Source of the DNA: Aquisalibacillus elongatus
Lineage (GTDB): Bacteria; Bacillota; Bacilli; Bacillales; Alkalibacillaceae
DNA: 64,000 nt
Assembly (NCBI RefSeq): GCF_003843875.1
Contig: NZ_RKRF01000007.1
Coordinates: 372,001-436,000, forward strand
Direction: 5' to 3'
Shown: positions 18,198 to 27,219 of the stretch, in pieces
Numbering within the stretch: the stretch's first letter is position 1
Layout of the letters: each line of letters opens with the position of its first letter
Position numbers and translations under genes: made by a program
The notes under the pieces: generated by a model
What the model was told of the DNA's origin: nothing
Databases searched by the model: none
Seen by the model: the letters and a program-made list of their open reading frames with translations, nothing else

Positions 18198-19190
18198 ATG
18201 AAAGAAATATTAGACATGCTTCCCCAACATATCGAGCATTCGACCATACAATTAAACGATCGACTACAAAATTTAGAAGAGATTCGCCTTCGTATTAATA
18301 AACCTATCGAATATGTTTTTCACCATCATAGTGAATTTTTAGAGCATTTAACGTTCAGTGAACAAGATGCAAAAGAGTTTTTAGGCAAAATTAGTCAACA
18401 TTCCGTTTATCGAATGGAAGAAGAACTTAGAAATGGTTTTATAACGATCAAGGGAGGTCACCGCATCGGCATTGCAGGGAAAGTAACGTTATCAGATGGA
18501 CAAGTTCAAGCTATTACGCAAATCTCTTCTTTTAACATTCGGGTTGCTAAAGAACATATTGGTTCTGCATCTAAAGTGATGAATCATATTTACAATCATA
18601 AAAATAAACAGATACACAATACGATGATAATAGGTGCTCCTAAATCTGGTAAAACAACGATATTAAGAGATCTTGTTCGTACGATTAGTAATGGCGTTAA
18701 TGGTTTTCAGCCAAGACGGATTTCATTAATTGATGAACGGTCAGAAATAGCAGCTTCATATGAAGGTATCCCACAGCATGATGTAGGTAGAAAAACGGAC
18801 GTTATGGCCGATTGTCCCAAAGCAGAAGGCATGATGATGATGATCCGCTCTATGTCACCAGAAGTCATAGTCGTTGATGAAATTGGTGATGAAGAGGATG
18901 TTAATAGCATTAATGAAGCTATACATGCCGGTGTACAAGTCATCTGTAGTGTTCATGGTTACACATTAGATGAAGTTTTAAAACGTCCTTCGTTGAAACC
19001 ATTATTCGATGGACAAGTATTCGAGCGGTATATCGTGCTCAATTATGAAAACTCTCCTGGAGTAGTAGAAAGCGTGTATGATGAGAACTTTAAATTATTA
19101 ACAAAAAAAGTAAGGGGAAATCGACATGAAATGGATCGGGGCCATTCTGATACTGTTCACGTGCACGTGGGTCGGACTCGATATCGCTAG
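18198..19190 (+). CDS. spoIIIAA: SpoIIIAA, stage III sporulation ATPase
   Basis: 330 residues. The P-loop GAPKSGKTT is near residue 153, and the Walker B-like VIVVDEIGDEED near 223; overall it is related to secretion ATPases. It is thought to energise the SpoIIIA-SpoIIQ feeding channel from the mother-cell side. The ATG follows GGAGGGTGAC. The C-terminus overlaps spoIIIAB by 65 bases and is about 20 residues longer than in B. subtilis, ending in a His/Arg-rich tail encoded inside the next gene. Confidence 0.96.
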   Translation: MKEILDMLPQHIEHSTIQLNDRLQNLEEIRLRINKPIEYVFHHHSEFLEHLTFSEQDAKEFLGKISQHSVYRMEEELRNGFITIKGGHRIGIAGKVTLSDGQVQAITQISSFNIRVAKEHIGSASKVMNHIYNHKNKQIHNTMIIGAPKSGKTTILRDLVRTISNGVNGFQPRRISLIDERSEIAASYEGIPQHDVGRKTDVMADCPKAEGMMMMIRSMSPEVIVVDEIGDEEDVNSINEAIHAGVQVICSVHGYTLDEVLKRPSLKPLFDGQVFERYIVLNYENSPGVVESVYDENFKLLTKKVRGNRHEMDRGHSDTVHVHVGRTRYR

Positions 19191-19638
19191 AAATTACGCC
19201 AAGCGTCCCAAACAAATTCGTGATATGTTACATGCTCTTCAGATTATGGAAGCAGAAATGGTTTATGGACAAGAACCGATACACCAGGTGTTAAATAAAA
19301 TATCCAAACAGCTTCACCCCCCTTTAAGTTATATGTTTTATGACATCTCTGTTGAGTTAAAAAATACCCATGAACCTCTACATACCATTTGGAATCGAAT
19401 GTTCGAGAAGAAATGGCATCATACAGCTATGAAAAACCGTGAGAAAGAAATTATGATTCAGTTTGGACAAACATTAGGTATTCACAATCTAGAACAACAA
19501 CAGAAACAAATTCATCTGGCCAAGGTACACCTTCAACATGAGCTAAATGAGGCATCAGAAGAGGAAAAAAGGTTTTCTAATATGTTTCGCGCACTAGGAG
19601 TGTTATTTGGTTTATTACTGACTTTAATATTCTTATAA
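19126..19638 (+). CDS. spoIIIAB: SpoIIIAB stage III sporulation protein
   Basis: 170 residues, with a hydrophobic segment at each end (about 3-17 and 152-169) and a helical middle that resembles GspF-type platform proteins. The sequence KRPKQIRDMLHALQIMEAEMVYG is characteristic. It is part of the channel complex that joins mother cell and forespore. The ATG follows AAGGGG inside the end of spoIIIAA. Confidence 0.95.
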   Translation: MKWIGAILILFTCTWVGLDIARNYAKRPKQIRDMLHALQIMEAEMVYGQEPIHQVLNKISKQLHPPLSYMFYDISVELKNTHEPLHTIWNRMFEKKWHHTAMKNREKEIMIQFGQTLGIHNLEQQQKQIHLAKVHLQHELNEASEEEKRFSNMFRALGVLFGLLLTLIFL

Positions 19639-19662
19639 GAATGATCTAGGAGGTTTAGATAG

Positions 19663-19887
19663 ATGGGGGATGTATATTTATTATTTCAAATAGCAGGCAT
19701 TGGCATTATCGTCGCCATGATTCATACCATTCTGAAGCAAATGGGGAAGGAAGACATGGCACAATGGGCGACATTAATCGGTTTTATTATTGTTTTAGTG
19801 ATCGTAGTCGATCATCTGTCTAGACTATTCCAACAAATCAAATCTGTATTTCTCTTACAAATTATCGTCAGAGGTTTATTTATGTAA
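19663..19887 (+). CDS. spoIIIAC: SpoIIIAC small membrane protein
   Basis: 74 residues, with two hydrophobic helices joined by a polar turn (KQMGKEDMAQW). The sequence FQIAGIGIIVAMIHTILKQMG is a family signature. It is six residues longer than B. subtilis SpoIIIAC. It shares the final A of its TAA with the ATG of spoIIIAD. Confidence 0.95.
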   Translation: MGDVYLLFQIAGIGIIVAMIHTILKQMGKEDMAQWATLIGFIIVLVIVVDHLSRLFQQIKSVFLLQIIVRGLFM

Positions 19888-20276
19888 TGCAAATCTTACA
19901 AATATTAACGGTCGTAATTGTTGCTGCTTTATTAATCATTTTAGTGCGCGAAAAACATGAATCCATTGGCTTTTTATTAATTGTTTTCACAGGTGTTATC
20001 GTCTTTATTTTTATACTTGATAAAATCGAACAACTTTTTGTTGTCATTCAACAGATTGTTGCTAGATTTAACGTGTCACTTCTTCATCTAGATACGATTT
20101 TCAAAGTTATAGGAATAGCTTACATCACAGAATTTACGGCTCAATTATTAAAAGATGCAGATTTAGAAGCGATTGCTATAAAAGTTGAACTTGTCGGAAA
20201 AATATTCATTCTGCTTTTTGCCTTACCTATATTTATAGCTGTGCTTGAGACATTAATGAATTTTATACCGCATTAG
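19887..20276 (+). CDS. spoIIIAD: SpoIIIAD membrane protein
   Basis: 129 residues, with hydrophobic helices near 3-20, 28-47, 66-85 and 105-125. It is homologous to SpoIIIAC across its C-terminal half and matches SpoIIIAD in length. The overlapping stop/start (TAATG) with spoIIIAC indicates coupled translation. It is a component of the SpoIIIA channel in the outer forespore membrane. Confidence 0.93.
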   Translation: MQILQILTVVIVAALLIILVREKHESIGFLLIVFTGVIVFIFILDKIEQLFVVIQQIVARFNVSLLHLDTIFKVIGIAYITEFTAQLLKDADLEAIAIKVELVGKIFILLFALPIFIAVLETLMNFIPH

Positions 20277-20294
20277 TGAAGAAGGGATTTATTC

Positions 20295-21458
20295 ATGAAG
20301 AAATTCTTGGTTTCCTTATTAATATTTATCGCCGTTTTTTCGATTGTGGAGCCTATTTATGCAACTGAACGTGATCAATTATTTGAAGTACCAGAAGAGT
20401 GGTCAGAAAGCGAAGAAATGCAAGCTCAGTGGCAAGAAATACTAGCAAACTATCAAGAATATTTACCATTTTCCACTCGTGATCACTGGCTTGATGCTGT
20501 AAAAGACGGCTCTGTATTTTCAATTCAAGACTGGTTGAATGGATTTTTGATGTTTTTTATTCATGAATGGATTGCAAATGGCAAATTATTAGGAATGCTC
20601 ATTTTCCTGACGTTACTTAGTGTATTTTTAAAAGTCTTGATTGGGTCATTTGAAAATCAGTCTGTTTCAAAAGTGAGTTATCTGGTCATATTTGGCGTAC
20701 TACTAACGCTGGCCATCACAAGCTTTCAGAACGCTGTGTCATATACAACTGCAACCATAGATGCTATGGGAAATTTTATGATTGCCCTTTTGCCGTTAAT
20801 GTTAAGTCTTATGGCAGCCTTTGGCAATATAGCGTCCGTTGCTTTTTTTAATCCCATTATTTTAATTTTTGTGCAAATTAGTGGTGTCTTAATTAGTAAA
20901 GTTGTTTTACCACTTTTTTTCTTATCAGCCATTTTAAGTATTGCAAGTACGATTAACAACGAATACAACGTGGATCGTTTAGCTAATTTGATGAAACAAG
21001 CTGCATTTATTATCTTAGGTGTTTTTCTAACATTATTTGTATCAATCATGTCATTACAAGGGGTGAACGCAGCAGTTGCGGATGGTGTTGCCATAAGAGC
21101 AGCAAAATTCATGACGAGTAACTTTATTCCTGTTATTGGAAGGATGTTCACAGACGCAACAGATACCGTTTTATCAGCATCTGTATTGCTCAAAAACTCA
21201 ATCGGCATTGCTGGTGTTGTCCTAATCATGATTATTGTTTTATTCCCAGTATTAAAAGTACTCGTTTTAGGATTAATCTTTAAATTATCAGCAGCATTAT
21301 TACAGCCTGTAGCAGAAGGACCCATTGTTGAAGCAATCGATACGATGGGAAAACACATTTTCTATATACTAGCAGCTTTATTAGCTGTTGCGATTATGTT
21401 CTTTTTTGCATTAGTGATGTTAATTATCGTAGGAAATTTAACGCTGATGGTCAGGTAA
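20295..21458 (+). CDS. spoIIIAE: SpoIIIAE polytopic channel protein
   Basis: 387 residues. A cleavable-type signal (MKKFLVSLLIFIAVFSIVEPIYA) precedes an acidic external domain and then about seven to eight membrane helices from residue 75 on. Small-residue-rich helices such as MLSLMAAFGNIASVAFF are typical. It is the largest membrane subunit of the SpoIIIA complex. Confidence 0.95.
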   Translation: MKKFLVSLLIFIAVFSIVEPIYATERDQLFEVPEEWSESEEMQAQWQEILANYQEYLPFSTRDHWLDAVKDGSVFSIQDWLNGFLMFFIHEWIANGKLLGMLIFLTLLSVFLKVLIGSFENQSVSKVSYLVIFGVLLTLAITSFQNAVSYTTATIDAMGNFMIALLPLMLSLMAAFGNIASVAFFNPIILIFVQISGVLISKVVLPLFFLSAILSIASTINNEYNVDRLANLMKQAAFIILGVFLTLFVSIMSLQGVNAAVADGVAIRAAKFMTSNFIPVIGRMFTDATDTVLSASVLLKNSIGIAGVVLIMIIVLFPVLKVLVLGLIFKLSAALLQPVAEGPIVEAIDTMGKHIFYILAALLAVAIMFFFALVMLIIVGNLTLMVR

Positions 21459-21470
21459 GGAGTGAGGCAT

Positions 21471-22088
21471 TTGAATTTTATTACAGATTGGGTATCACAA
21501 GTTGTATTTTTCATATTCTTAGCTACGATCATCTCACTACTTATTCCTTCAACAGCACATGACAAGGCTATTAAACTTGTCTTTGGATTAGTCATTTTCC
21601 TGTTGTTTTTATACCCATTGACTGAACTTTTTAACGTTAATCCAAATGAGTTCGTGAATGAATGGGAAGCGTCTGTTGAAAATATCGTAGGGGAAGATTT
21701 AGAAGATGAAATAAATTCTAAAAAAAATGAAATACAAGCCTCACAACATGCATATATATTAGAACAGTTAGAACAAGAAGTAATAACTTTAGTAGAACCT
21801 GACCTTGAAGAAGAGTTCGGATATGCAATACAAAATCTATCTATCAATCTAGAAGAAGGAATCAATTTAAACGATGTCCAGGACCCCACACAATATATTG
21901 ACTCTATTGCATTTCAGTTCAATGAAAAATCGGACAACCATGTCGAAGAAATAGAATCAATTACCATACCAAATAAAAACGAAACTGAAAAAAATTCACA
22001 ACAAGATCAAGAAATCAAACAGCAAATCTCTTCTAAATTAAATTTATCATCTGATCAAATTAAGATCATTTGGGAAGGAGATTCATAA
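21471..22088 (+). CDS. spoIIIAF: SpoIIIAF membrane protein
   Basis: 205 residues from the TTG at 21471, which follows AAGGAG by eight bases and gives MNFITDWVSQVVFFIFLATI. A GTG at 21462 overlaps that ribosome site. Two N-terminal membrane helices (about 7-25 and 33-51) are followed by a Gln/Glu-rich coiled region and a folded end (LNLSSDQIKIIW), the ring-building domain of the family. Stop and spoIIIAG start overlap (TAATG). Confidence 0.93.
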   Translation: MNFITDWVSQVVFFIFLATIISLLIPSTAHDKAIKLVFGLVIFLLFLYPLTELFNVNPNEFVNEWEASVENIVGEDLEDEINSKKNEIQASQHAYILEQLEQEVITLVEPDLEEEFGYAIQNLSINLEEGINLNDVQDPTQYIDSIAFQFNEKSDNHVEEIESITIPNKNETEKNSQQDQEIKQQISSKLNLSSDQIKIIWEGDS

Positions 22089-22723
22089 TGATTCAAAGCT
22101 TAAAGAAACTATTTAAGTTCAAGAATGAAGATAATCAGCCAACCAAACGTTCTTACATTATTTTAGTTGGCTTGATTGGTCTTTTATTTCTAATAGCTTC
22201 TAGTATGTTTTCAAATAACACAAATGAGCCGAAGCCTACAGTCATAGAGGAAGAAGAGGTGTTTCTAGGAAAGGAAGAAGAACAATCCAGCAGCTCTTCA
22301 AAGGGTGATGTTGCAAGTGAACTTAGAAATCAAATGCAAAAAGAATTGGCTCAAGCTTTGGAAACGCTAGAAGGTATCTCAAATGTACAAGTCATGCTTC
22401 AATTAGAAGCTACTTCCTCTAAAGTATATGAAAAAAATACAATTACCGGACGCCAAAGAACAAGTGAAACAGATCAAAATGGTGGGACACGAAACGTAGA
22501 AGATGAAACGATCGAACATCAAACGGTCATTCTTCGTAAAAACAACTCGGAAGAGCCATTATTGATCCAGCAGAAAAACCCACCTGTTCGAGGTGTCCTG
22601 GTCATCGCGGAAGGGGTTGATAATGTTCAGAGTAAACAAAATGTGGTTGAAGCAGTGTCAAGATTATTAGATGTTTCAACACATCGAATTGCTGTAATGC
22701 AAAAAGATAGGGAGGAATCATAA
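22088..22723 (+). CDS. spoIIIAG: SpoIIIAG ring-forming channel protein
   Basis: 211 residues from the ATG at 22088 with AAGGAG seven bases upstream. One membrane helix (about 22-40) is followed by a long extracytoplasmic domain with the ring-building motif region, including LETLEGISNVQVMLQLEA and the PPVRGVLVIAEG segment. In B. subtilis this protein forms a large ring in the intermembrane space. Its TAA overlaps the spoIIIAH ATG. Confidence 0.95.
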   Translation: MIQSLKKLFKFKNEDNQPTKRSYIILVGLIGLLFLIASSMFSNNTNEPKPTVIEEEEVFLGKEEEQSSSSSKGDVASELRNQMQKELAQALETLEGISNVQVMLQLEATSSKVYEKNTITGRQRTSETDQNGGTRNVEDETIEHQTVILRKNNSEEPLLIQQKNPPVRGVLVIAEGVDNVQSKQNVVEAVSRLLDVSTHRIAVMQKDREES

Positions 22724-23316
22724 TGGTATTGAAAAAACAAACTGTATGGTTAATTACAATGTTAAGCTTGTTAATTGTTTTAAGTGTGTATTACATGACT
22801 GCTCCAGATGATATGGCGGTGGTAGACCAAGATGATGAACAACAGGATGAAAACAACGGTGAAGAAAATGGTGAAGGTGGTACAGAATCCGAAGGTACAA
22901 ATGTAGATGTTTCTGGTATGACAGTCGATGAGTTATTCACAACAACTCGTTTAGAGCAAGATGAAACTAGAAGTCAGCAAATTGAGCAGTGGGAAGATGT
23001 AATCGCATCAGCCAATGCCTCTTCTGAAGAAAAGAACGAAGCTAAAGAGCAAATTAATGAGATTCTAACCGTTAGTCAAAAGGAAGCAGTACTTGAAAAT
23101 ACAATCCGATATGATAAGGATTATCGCGATGTGTTAGTTCAAAAGGATGAAGATGATGTAAGAATTACTGTGATTACAGATGAATTATCGAAAACAGAAG
23201 CAAACGAACTTATGCAAATGGCAAGAGATGAATTTGGCATGATGAATGTCATTGTAGGTAACCAAAAAGACGATAATCAAGAAGAAGATAACAAAGAAGA
23301 CGATAATCAAGAATAA
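22723..23316 (+). CDS. spoIIIAH: SpoIIIAH, SpoIIQ-interacting channel protein
   Basis: 197 residues, with one membrane helix (about 8-26), an acidic linker, and a YscJ/FliF-like domain in the second half (about 95-178, with AVLENTIR and DVLVQKDEDDVRIT). This domain binds forespore SpoIIQ across the intermembrane space. The C-terminus ends in an acidic repeat (DDNQEEDNKEDDNQE), encoded by a near-tandem DNA repeat, which I do not expect in the B. subtilis protein. Confidence 0.95.
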   Translation: MVLKKQTVWLITMLSLLIVLSVYYMTAPDDMAVVDQDDEQQDENNGEENGEGGTESEGTNVDVSGMTVDELFTTTRLEQDETRSQQIEQWEDVIASANASSEEKNEAKEQINEILTVSQKEAVLENTIRYDKDYRDVLVQKDEDDVRITVITDELSKTEANELMQMARDEFGMMNVIVGNQKDDNQEEDNKEDDNQE

Positions 23317-23330
23317 ACTGTTAAACTAGT

Positions 23331-23358
23331 CCCATATCTAAAAGGATATGGGATTTAT
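23331..23358 (+). terminator. Terminator after spoIIIAH
   Basis: CCCATATC (23331-23338) pairs with GATATGGG (23345-23352) and is followed by ATTTATTGT. The T-run is short, so efficiency is uncertain. Confidence 0.65.
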
Positions 23359-23410
23359 TGTGTTTAAAACTTAATTTTTAAAAGGTTTTAAAATTATTCT
23401 TGAAGATAAG

Positions 23411-23440
23411 TTGAAGTCTGTGAGTTGTTTATCGTACAAT
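23411..23440 (+). promoter_or_regulatory. Candidate sigma-A promoter of accBC
   Basis: TTGAAG (23411-23416), an 18-base spacer and TACAAT (23435-23440) lie about 55 bases before accB. No FapR-type operator was noticed nearby. Confidence 0.5.
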
Positions 23441-23493
23441 AATTAGTAGGAATTATTAGTACCTGTTAATAAAAGTAAAAGGAGTTGCAAGGT

Positions 23494-24000
23494 ATGTTAA
23501 AAGTACAAGAAGTTCGTGAACTGATTAAACTTATTGATGAATCATCAATTTCTGATTTTACTTATGAAACAAATGGAACTAAAGTAACGCTAAAAAAAGA
23601 ACAAGGAGAGGTTGTTACGGTTAGCAAATCAGTGCAAGAACAACCTGTTCAACAAGAAGCACCTCAACCTTCAGCTAAACCTAAAGTTGAAAAAGAAGAA
23701 CCTAAAGAAGAACCTAAAGAAGTACCTGCTGAAGAGCCAGCAACTACTTCAACTGATTTTGACCATGAAATCGTATCCCCAATGGTTGGAACGTTTTATG
23801 CGTCACCATCTCCAGACGACGATTCATATGTTAAAGTTGGCGATACAGTAGATGCTAATTCAGTTGTTTGCATTGTTGAGGCAATGAAGCTATTTAACGA
23901 GATTGAAGCTGAAGTTAAAGGTGAAATTGTAGAAATATTAGTAGACGACGGTGAATTAGTTGAATACGGACAACCACTATTCAGAGTGAAAAATAAATAA
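23494..24000 (+). CDS. accB: Biotin carboxyl carrier protein of acetyl-CoA carboxylase
   Basis: 168 residues from the ATG at 23494 (AAAAGGAG nine bases upstream). The biotinyl domain covers about 90-168, with the biotin lysine K132 in [14 protein letters not shown] flexible linker at 62-85 contains a repeat of Pro-Lys-Glu-Glu encoded by a 12-base tandem repeat. AccB carries the carboxyl group from AccC to the AccAD transferase in the first step of fatty acid synthesis. It is 14 bases upstream of accC. Confidence 0.97.
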   Translation: MLKVQEVRELIKLIDESSISDFTYETNGTKVTLKKEQGEVVTVSKSVQEQPVQQEAPQPSAKPKVEKEEPKEEPKEVPAEEPATTSTDFDHEIVSPMVGTFYASPSPDDDSYVKVGDTVDANSVVCIVEAMKLFNEIEAEVKGEIVEILVDDGELVEYGQPLFRVKNK

Positions 24001-24014
24001 AGGAGGGATTGTCC

Positions 24015-25388
24015 GTGATTCAAAAAGTTTTAGTTGCAAACCGAGGAGAAATTGCGGTAAGAGTGATTCGTGCTTGTAAAGAATTAGACATTGAAACTGT
24101 TGCAATTTATTCTGAGGCAGATAAGGATTCATTGCATGTACAGTTAGCAGATGAAGCTTATTGTGTAGGACCTACGCTTAGTAAAGAAAGTTATTTAAAT
24201 AAAACTAATATTATGAGTCTGGCTAAATTAACTAACTCAGACGCTATTCACCCTGGGTACGGTTTTCTATCTGAGAATGCAGATTTTGCAGAAATGTGTG
24301 AAGCGGTCAACGTAACATTCATTGGCCCATCTGCTGATTCGATCTCAAAAATGGGTACAAAAGATGTCGCGCGTGAGACGATGCGTAAAGCAAATGTACC
24401 AATCGTTCCCGGGTCAGAAGGAATTATTAAAGATGTTGATGAGGGTAAAAAAATTGCTGAGGAAATCGGCTATCCTGTGATCATTAAAGCGACAGCCGGT
24501 GGTGGCGGAAAAGGGATTCGAGTAGCTAGAGACGAAGAAGAACTCGTTAAAGGTATTCGATTAACTCAAAATGAAGCCGAAACTGCATTTGGTAACCCTG
24601 GTGTTTACTTAGAGAAGTTTATTGAAGACTTCCGCCACGTTGAAATCCAAGTTTTAGCTGATAAACATGGTAACACTGTTCATTTAGGTGAACGAGATTG
24701 CACCATTCAACGTCGTCTTCAAAAGTTAATTGAGGAAACGCCATCTCCAGCCATTGATGAAGAGACGAGAGCAAAGATGGGGCAAGCAGCGGTTCAAGCT
24801 GCTGAAGCTGTCGATTATGTAGGTGCTGGAACGATCGAATTTATCTATGATCGTAAACAAAGTAATTTCTACTTCATGGAAATGAATACAAGAATTCAAG
24901 TGGAGCATCCTGTGACAGAAATGGTAACTGGCGTTGACTTAATCAAACAACAAATAAAAGTAGCCAATGGTGAGCCATTATCCTTCAAACAAGAAGATAT
25001 CAAGTTTGAAGGATGGGCGATTGAATGCCGTATTAATGCAGAAGACCCATTCCGTAACTTTATGCCTTCCGCTGGTAAAGTCGAGATGTACCTTCCGCCG
25101 GGTGGTTTAGGTGTGAGAGTTGACTCCGCTGCTTATACTGGATGGAACATACCGCCTTATTATGACTCAATGATTGCAAAACTGATTACCTATGATCAAA
25201 CTAGAGAAGAGGCCATTAAACGGATGAACCGTGCATTAGATGAATTTGTTATTGAAGGGATTTTCTCGACCATCCCATTCCATAAACGTATGATGAATCA
25301 TCCAGTATTTATCCAAGGCGAATTTAACACGAAATTTTTAGAAGAGTACGATGTATTAACGGATGATTCTGTTGAAGAGGTGAACTAA
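24015..25388 (+). CDS. accC: Biotin carboxylase subunit of acetyl-CoA carboxylase
   Basis: 457 residues from the GTG at 24015 (AGGAGGG seven bases upstream, giving [17 protein letters not shown]). ATP-grasp features include the Gly-rich loop [13 protein letters not shown], the HVEIQVLAD and [10 protein letters not shown] blocks, and the [13 protein letters not shown] active site. It carboxylates biotin on AccB using bicarbonate and ATP. Could in principle also charge a propionyl-CoA carboxylase, but pairing with accB makes acetyl-CoA carboxylase the main role. Confidence 0.97.
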   Translation: MIQKVLVANRGEIAVRVIRACKELDIETVAIYSEADKDSLHVQLADEAYCVGPTLSKESYLNKTNIMSLAKLTNSDAIHPGYGFLSENADFAEMCEAVNVTFIGPSADSISKMGTKDVARETMRKANVPIVPGSEGIIKDVDEGKKIAEEIGYPVIIKATAGGGGKGIRVARDEEELVKGIRLTQNEAETAFGNPGVYLEKFIEDFRHVEIQVLADKHGNTVHLGERDCTIQRRLQKLIEETPSPAIDEETRAKMGQAAVQAAEAVDYVGAGTIEFIYDRKQSNFYFMEMNTRIQVEHPVTEMVTGVDLIKQQIKVANGEPLSFKQEDIKFEGWAIECRINAEDPFRNFMPSAGKVEMYLPPGGLGVRVDSAAYTGWNIPPYYDSMIAKLITYDQTREEAIKRMNRALDEFVIEGIFSTIPFHKRMMNHPVFIQGEFNTKFLEEYDVLTDDSVEEVN

Positions 25389-25790
25389 ATGGAGGAAAAA
25401 CAATTATTAAATGTAAGTGATGACCAGTCTTTAGGTAAAGTTGAAATTGCTCCGGAAGTCATTGAGGTAATAGCAGGTATTGCAGCGAACGAAGTAAGTG
25501 GCGTCGCTAATATGCGAGGCAATCTCGCTTCAAATGTCACAGAGCGCTTCGGAAAAAAGAAACATGGAAAAGGCGTAAGAGTCGACCTTTCTGACCAAGG
25601 AATAGTCATTGATGTTTTTACAGTATTAGATTATGGTGTTTCCATTCCAACTGTTGCCCAAAAAATTCAGGACAGTATTCGTTCTACATTAAAGAACATG
25701 ACAGCTTTAGAGATTTTAGAGATAAATGTTCATGTTGTAGGCGTTCAAATGGAAGAAAAAACAGAAGAACAAGAACAACAAAATTCTTAA
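25389..25790 (+). CDS. yqhY: Asp23/Gls24 family protein YqhY
   Basis: 133 residues. The DUF322 (Asp23/Gls24) domain is present: GKVEIAPEVIEVIAGIAANEV and GVRVDLSDQGIVIDVFTVLDYGVSIP. The ATG follows the accC stop directly, the same accBC-yqhY arrangement found in many Firmicutes. In B. subtilis loss of YqhY disturbs acetyl-CoA carboxylase and growth, so a link to fatty acid supply is likely; the mechanism is unclear. Confidence 0.93.
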   Translation: MEEKQLLNVSDDQSLGKVEIAPEVIEVIAGIAANEVSGVANMRGNLASNVTERFGKKKHGKGVRVDLSDQGIVIDVFTVLDYGVSIPTVAQKIQDSIRSTLKNMTALEILEINVHVVGVQMEEKTEEQEQQNS

Positions 25791-25800
25791 TTATTTTGGG

Positions 25801-25832
25801 GCTTGCTAGTTCATACTAGCAAGTCTTTTTAT
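25801..25832 (+). terminator. Terminator after yqhY
   Basis: GCTTGCTAGT (25801-25810) pairs perfectly with ACTAGCAAGT (25815-25824) around a TCAT loop, followed by CTTTTTATT. Confidence 0.9.
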
Positions 25833-25959
25833 TCAGAAAATCAGCTTAGCCGTCCGGAGTTAATGCCTTCTTTTTTCTTAGGTTAAAAATCGTGGTAAAC
25901 TATAGTTGGACGTGATAGGATATAGAAGAGATTTTGATATTTAAAGGAGAACGAACCGA

Positions 25960-26343
25960 ATGGAAGAACGTAGACATGCAAGAGAGAAGGCATTTCAAGT
26001 TTTATACCAATTAGATATTAATCAAGACGCATCATTAGAAAGTATGTATGAAGCGGTGGATGAAGATATTAGTCAATATGCTAAATCTTTAATTCAAGGT
26101 GTTGTTGAAAAGAGAGGAATTATTGATAAACAACTAGATGAGAAACTTGAAAATTGGTCGTTAAACCGGATTGGTACAGTTGAAAAAACGGTGTTGCGTA
26201 TAGCTTTATTTGAAATTATTTATATAGAAGATGTGCCAAGCAAGGTAGCTATAAATGAAGCGGTTGAAATCGCAAAACGCTTTAACGAAGATAAATCCGG
26301 TAAGTTTATAAACGGTGTATTATCGAAATTTATGCAAGAGTGA
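25960..26343 (+). CDS. nusB: Transcription antitermination factor NusB
   Basis: 127 residues, all-helical NusB fold. The arginine-rich start MEERRHAREKAFQVLYQLD and the C-terminal VAINEAVEIAKRFNEDKSGKFINGVLS are conserved. It binds boxA of rRNA leaders with NusE (S10). It begins a gene run with folD, xseA, xseB and ispA. Confidence 0.97.
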   Translation: MEERRHAREKAFQVLYQLDINQDASLESMYEAVDEDISQYAKSLIQGVVEKRGIIDKQLDEKLENWSLNRIGTVEKTVLRIALFEIIYIEDVPSKVAINEAVEIAKRFNEDKSGKFINGVLSKFMQE

Positions 26344-26353
26344 AGGTGATTTG

Positions 26354-27202
26354 ATGTCGGCCTCTATTATGTATGGAAAAGTATTAGCAGATAAGATAAG
26401 AGAAGAGATAAAAACAGACGTTCAAGAGTTAGTTCAACATCAGATTAAGCCAAAGTTAAGTGTTTTGATCATAGGTGATAATCCGGCATCAAAAACTTAC
26501 GTTCGGATGAAGCAGAAAGCTTGTGAAAAAGTAGGAATTGAATCCGATGTCATTAAACTTCAATCAGATGTTTCTGAAGATGAATTATTAAAACAAATTG
26601 AACTATTGAATAATGACCGCTCAGTTCATGGGATTTTAGTGCAGCTACCTTTACCTGAGCATGTAAATGAGAAAAGAGTATTAGAATATATTGACCCAAA
26701 TAAAGACGTTGATGGATTTCACCCTATAAATGTAGGGCGTTTATCTATTGACCAAGATGCATTAGTTCCGTGTACACCTTTAGGTATTGTGGCTTTATTA
26801 GATTACTATAATGTGTCAATAGAGGGAAAACATGCAGTCGTCATTGGAAGAAGCAACATTGTTGGGAAACCAGTGGGTCAATTATTGTTAAATCGCCAAG
26901 CAACAGTGACGTATTGTCATTCGAAAACTCAAAATTTAAAAGAAATAACAAAAACAGCTGACATTCTAATAGTTGCAGTAGGGCGTGCTGAGTTAATTAA
27001 TGAGGAATATGTGAAAGAAGGAGCCGTTGTAGTAGATGTTGGCAACACGTTTTTAGAGACTGGAAAAGTTGTTGGAGATGTGGCATTTGATCAAGTTAAA
27101 GATATTGCTAGTCAAATTACACCAGTCCCTAAAGGGGTTGGACCGATGACCATTACCATGCTATTAAACAACACGATTAAAGCTGCCAAATATTCTATGT
27201 AG
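26354..27202 (+). CDS. folD: Methylenetetrahydrofolate dehydrogenase/cyclohydrolase
   Basis: 282 residues from the ATG at 26354 (GAAGGTGAT upstream). Conserved SKTYVRMKQKACEKVGI (catalytic Tyr/Lys region), VQLPLPEH, DVDGFHPINVGRL, and the NADP-binding VIGRSNIVGKPVGQLL are present, followed by TPVPKGVGPMTITML. It interconverts 5,10-methylene-, methenyl- and 10-formyl-THF, and uses the one-carbon units that the gcv products supply. Confidence 0.97.
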   Translation: MSASIMYGKVLADKIREEIKTDVQELVQHQIKPKLSVLIIGDNPASKTYVRMKQKACEKVGIESDVIKLQSDVSEDELLKQIELLNNDRSVHGILVQLPLPEHVNEKRVLEYIDPNKDVDGFHPINVGRLSIDQDALVPCTPLGIVALLDYYNVSIEGKHAVVIGRSNIVGKPVGQLLLNRQATVTYCHSKTQNLKEITKTADILIVAVGRAELINEEYVKEGAVVVDVGNTFLETGKVVGDVAFDQVKDIASQITPVPKGVGPMTITMLLNNTIKAAKYSM

Positions 27203-27219
27203 AAAAGGGAGTTCTAAAC

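Noticed and set aside
20726-21358. 210-codon frame antisense to spoIIIAE
   Set aside because: It is the reverse frame of a hydrophobic, clearly conserved sporulation gene, and has no ribosome site or family match.
23612-23851. 79-codon frame inside accB
   Set aside because: It is a Lys/Asn/Leu-rich shadow frame caused by the repetitive Pro-Lys-Glu linker codons.
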